The notes beneath the pieces were generated by a model. The model made no database searches. It was not told the DNA's origin and saw only the letters and a list, made by a program, of their open reading frames with translations. Positions 62,661-64,000 of a DNA stretch of 64,000 bases are shown here, in pieces. Position numbers and translations under genes: made by a program. The stretch is taken from positions 2,687,661 through 2,751,660 of the forward strand of contig OX359250.1 in the NCBI GenBank assembly GCA_947179485.1. The letters run 5' to 3'. Position 1 is the first letter of the stretch. Each line of letters opens with the position of its first letter. Origin of the DNA: Allacma fusca. Taxonomy: Eukaryota; Arthropoda; Collembola; Symphypleona; Sminthuridae.

Positions 62661-64000
62661 CCACGGGTTTAGTACAGACATGAGAATAGGGAATACATGA
62701 TGAATATACATGCAGACATGGACGGATTATAGATTAGGGGAGGGACGGGACGACGGGAGGGGCCAGGTTTACTGCACTGCAGTCAAAGAGAAAAACCCTG
62801 TCGATTTCACAATCCACAGTCACAAGTCACAATTCACAAAATTCACAACACTTAAACTTCAAATATTGTTCTTTGGTTGGAGGTTGGAGTAAGCTCATTT
62901 GTTGAATTTTATTTTGACGAAGCTGCTTTACTGTTTCATAACTTTTTAGAATTTTCATCTTTCTGAAAGATTCGTTCTGCAAAAAGCACGTGTATTTGCT
63001 TTTACCGATAAACTAAAAACGAATAATTGTTGAACAACATCCGAACCACTGATCCTATTACAATGATCAAAGACTTAAAGTTAATGCAAGACAAAAATAG
63101 GCACTCGTGAATTTTCTTATTAGTGTAACTCTGAAAAGTCGAAAGATATCCACCAAAATCAACAACTTTTATAGTTTGGTAGCTACGTAGCCACCATTTA
63201 AAAAGCATTAGGGAGAAGTTCAGGGTGTTAGGCCAAATAACTGATAAAATTGTGCACAGAGGTATATCAATTCCACACAATACCAGTTGCAAAGTTTAGT
63301 GATATACGATAAGTGTTTTAAATTTAATAATGATCAAATCAACAAATAATATAAATGACAAAACATGAGGAATGAAAGCAACTACCAGTTTAAGCTAACA
63401 ATCGAAAAATTACTTAGGGAAGTATACAGGAATGACTTATTCATACAGGTATTTACTATTTGGGTAATTTTTAATGATAAAATAACCAAGTAATTATCTC
63501 TCCCTAATTTTTTTCTTTGAGTTTGAATCCAAGCCGAAAATGTGTAAAGATTTTCCAGAAAACGATTCTCCTCTCCGAAATCAGCAATTGCTCGGCATGT
63601 TTACAACAGAAAACATTCCATCGGCAGGAATAATGCCAAATCAATTATAAAAGAACCAAATCAGCTATTGAGAAAAATCAATGAAGGTTTAATAATCCAA
63701 CAATCTGATAAGAGTTTGATGAACGTCAACGACGGTTTTTTATTAGACGCTGCATAAAAGCCATGATGCCACAGTAAATGATTGTTGCTTTTGTAATTAT
63801 ATAATGGTTACCACGTTAAAGTTTGTTCAACCATTACGCTTTTTTATCTTCAACTAGCAATCAAGCCATCCGCCGTGGCGGATGGGATGTCTGGCAGCAA
63901 TGAATTTTAATTGTAACAATAATTTGATTGCAACAATAATATTTTAGATACAGATACCCTAGAAGTTCTATTTTTACAGTAATTACACAGAATTATTACA
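62661..64000. other. Upstream of the modular gene, no gene recognised
   Basis: No convincing exon on either strand. A short palindrome ATCCGCCGTGGCGGAT lies near 63867-63883. The region probably contains the promoter of the minus-strand gene. Confidence 0.45.

Noticed and set aside
63860-63890. Palindrome ATCCGCCGTGGCGGAT as a Helitron or terminator hairpin
   Set aside because: No CTRR end, A|T insertion context or partner end could be shown. Kept only as a note.

Overview
The window reads as nuclear DNA of an invertebrate animal, most likely an arthropod, though the group cannot be fixed from sequence alone. It is AT-rich, has short GT-AG introns, no operons and no bacterial signals. It is dominated by transposons: many non-autonomous hAT elements, a Polinton/Maverick, a Tx1/L1-like LINE, an I/jockey-like LINE and a DIRS relic.

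The main host feature lies on the minus strand from about 62.6 kb down to 6.1 kb. Eight copies of a two-exon module (H, G, F, E, D, C, B, A in transcription order) encode a Thr/Ser/Pro/Glu-rich, mucin-like linker followed by a four-cysteine domain resembling a divergent Reeler domain. All modules have the same intron phases: they start in phase 1, carry an internal phase-0 intron, and end in phase 1. Only the first module (H) has an initiator Met and a hydrophobic signal segment. The simplest reading is therefore one very large secreted multi-module gene (16 exons, about 2,690 codons, 3' end not found), not eight separate genes. Module D has a greatly expanded 27/12-bp minisatellite linker. 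Modules A and B sit in an apparently identical 4.96-kb tandem duplication.

Layout from left to right. About 1.3-1.5 kb: a PHD-finger relic. 1.8-4.8 kb: a broken DIRS-like retroelement (minus strand). 5.5-6.0 kb: right end of a GGGTAC-type hAT. 6.1-10.7 kb: module A and its 5' intron with two hAT insertions. 10.7-13.4 kb: GGGTAC hAT. 13.5-18.1 kb: module B, a copy of the A region. 18.15-25.0 kb: GGGTAC hAT holding the Tx1-like LINE. 25.1-26.1 kb: module C. 26.1-46.9 kb: a 20.8-kb intron with several hATs, one of which (28899-43336) was split by a 14-kb Polinton with intact ends, and a three-deep nest of hATs at 44.4-46.7 kb. 46.9-54.3 kb: modules D, E and F. 54.3-58.8 kb: an intron with three clean hATs. 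58.8-62.6 kb: modules G and H. 62.6-64 kb: presumed promoter side.

The Polinton (29221-43267) has inverted ends of about 320 bp, a 6-bp target duplication, a spliced integrase, penton-like and major capsid genes, a packaging ATPase and two basic proteins. All are decayed or unverified, and the DNA polymerase is cut off after its N-terminal part. In the place where the rest of polB would be expected lie unrecognised minus-strand ORFs and a spliced transmembrane-protein gene, which may be cargo.

At least ten hAT-like elements were delimited by their terminal inverted repeats plus 8-bp target duplications, several confirmed by empty sites in paralogous modules. Most families carry dense subterminal arrays of their own short motif.
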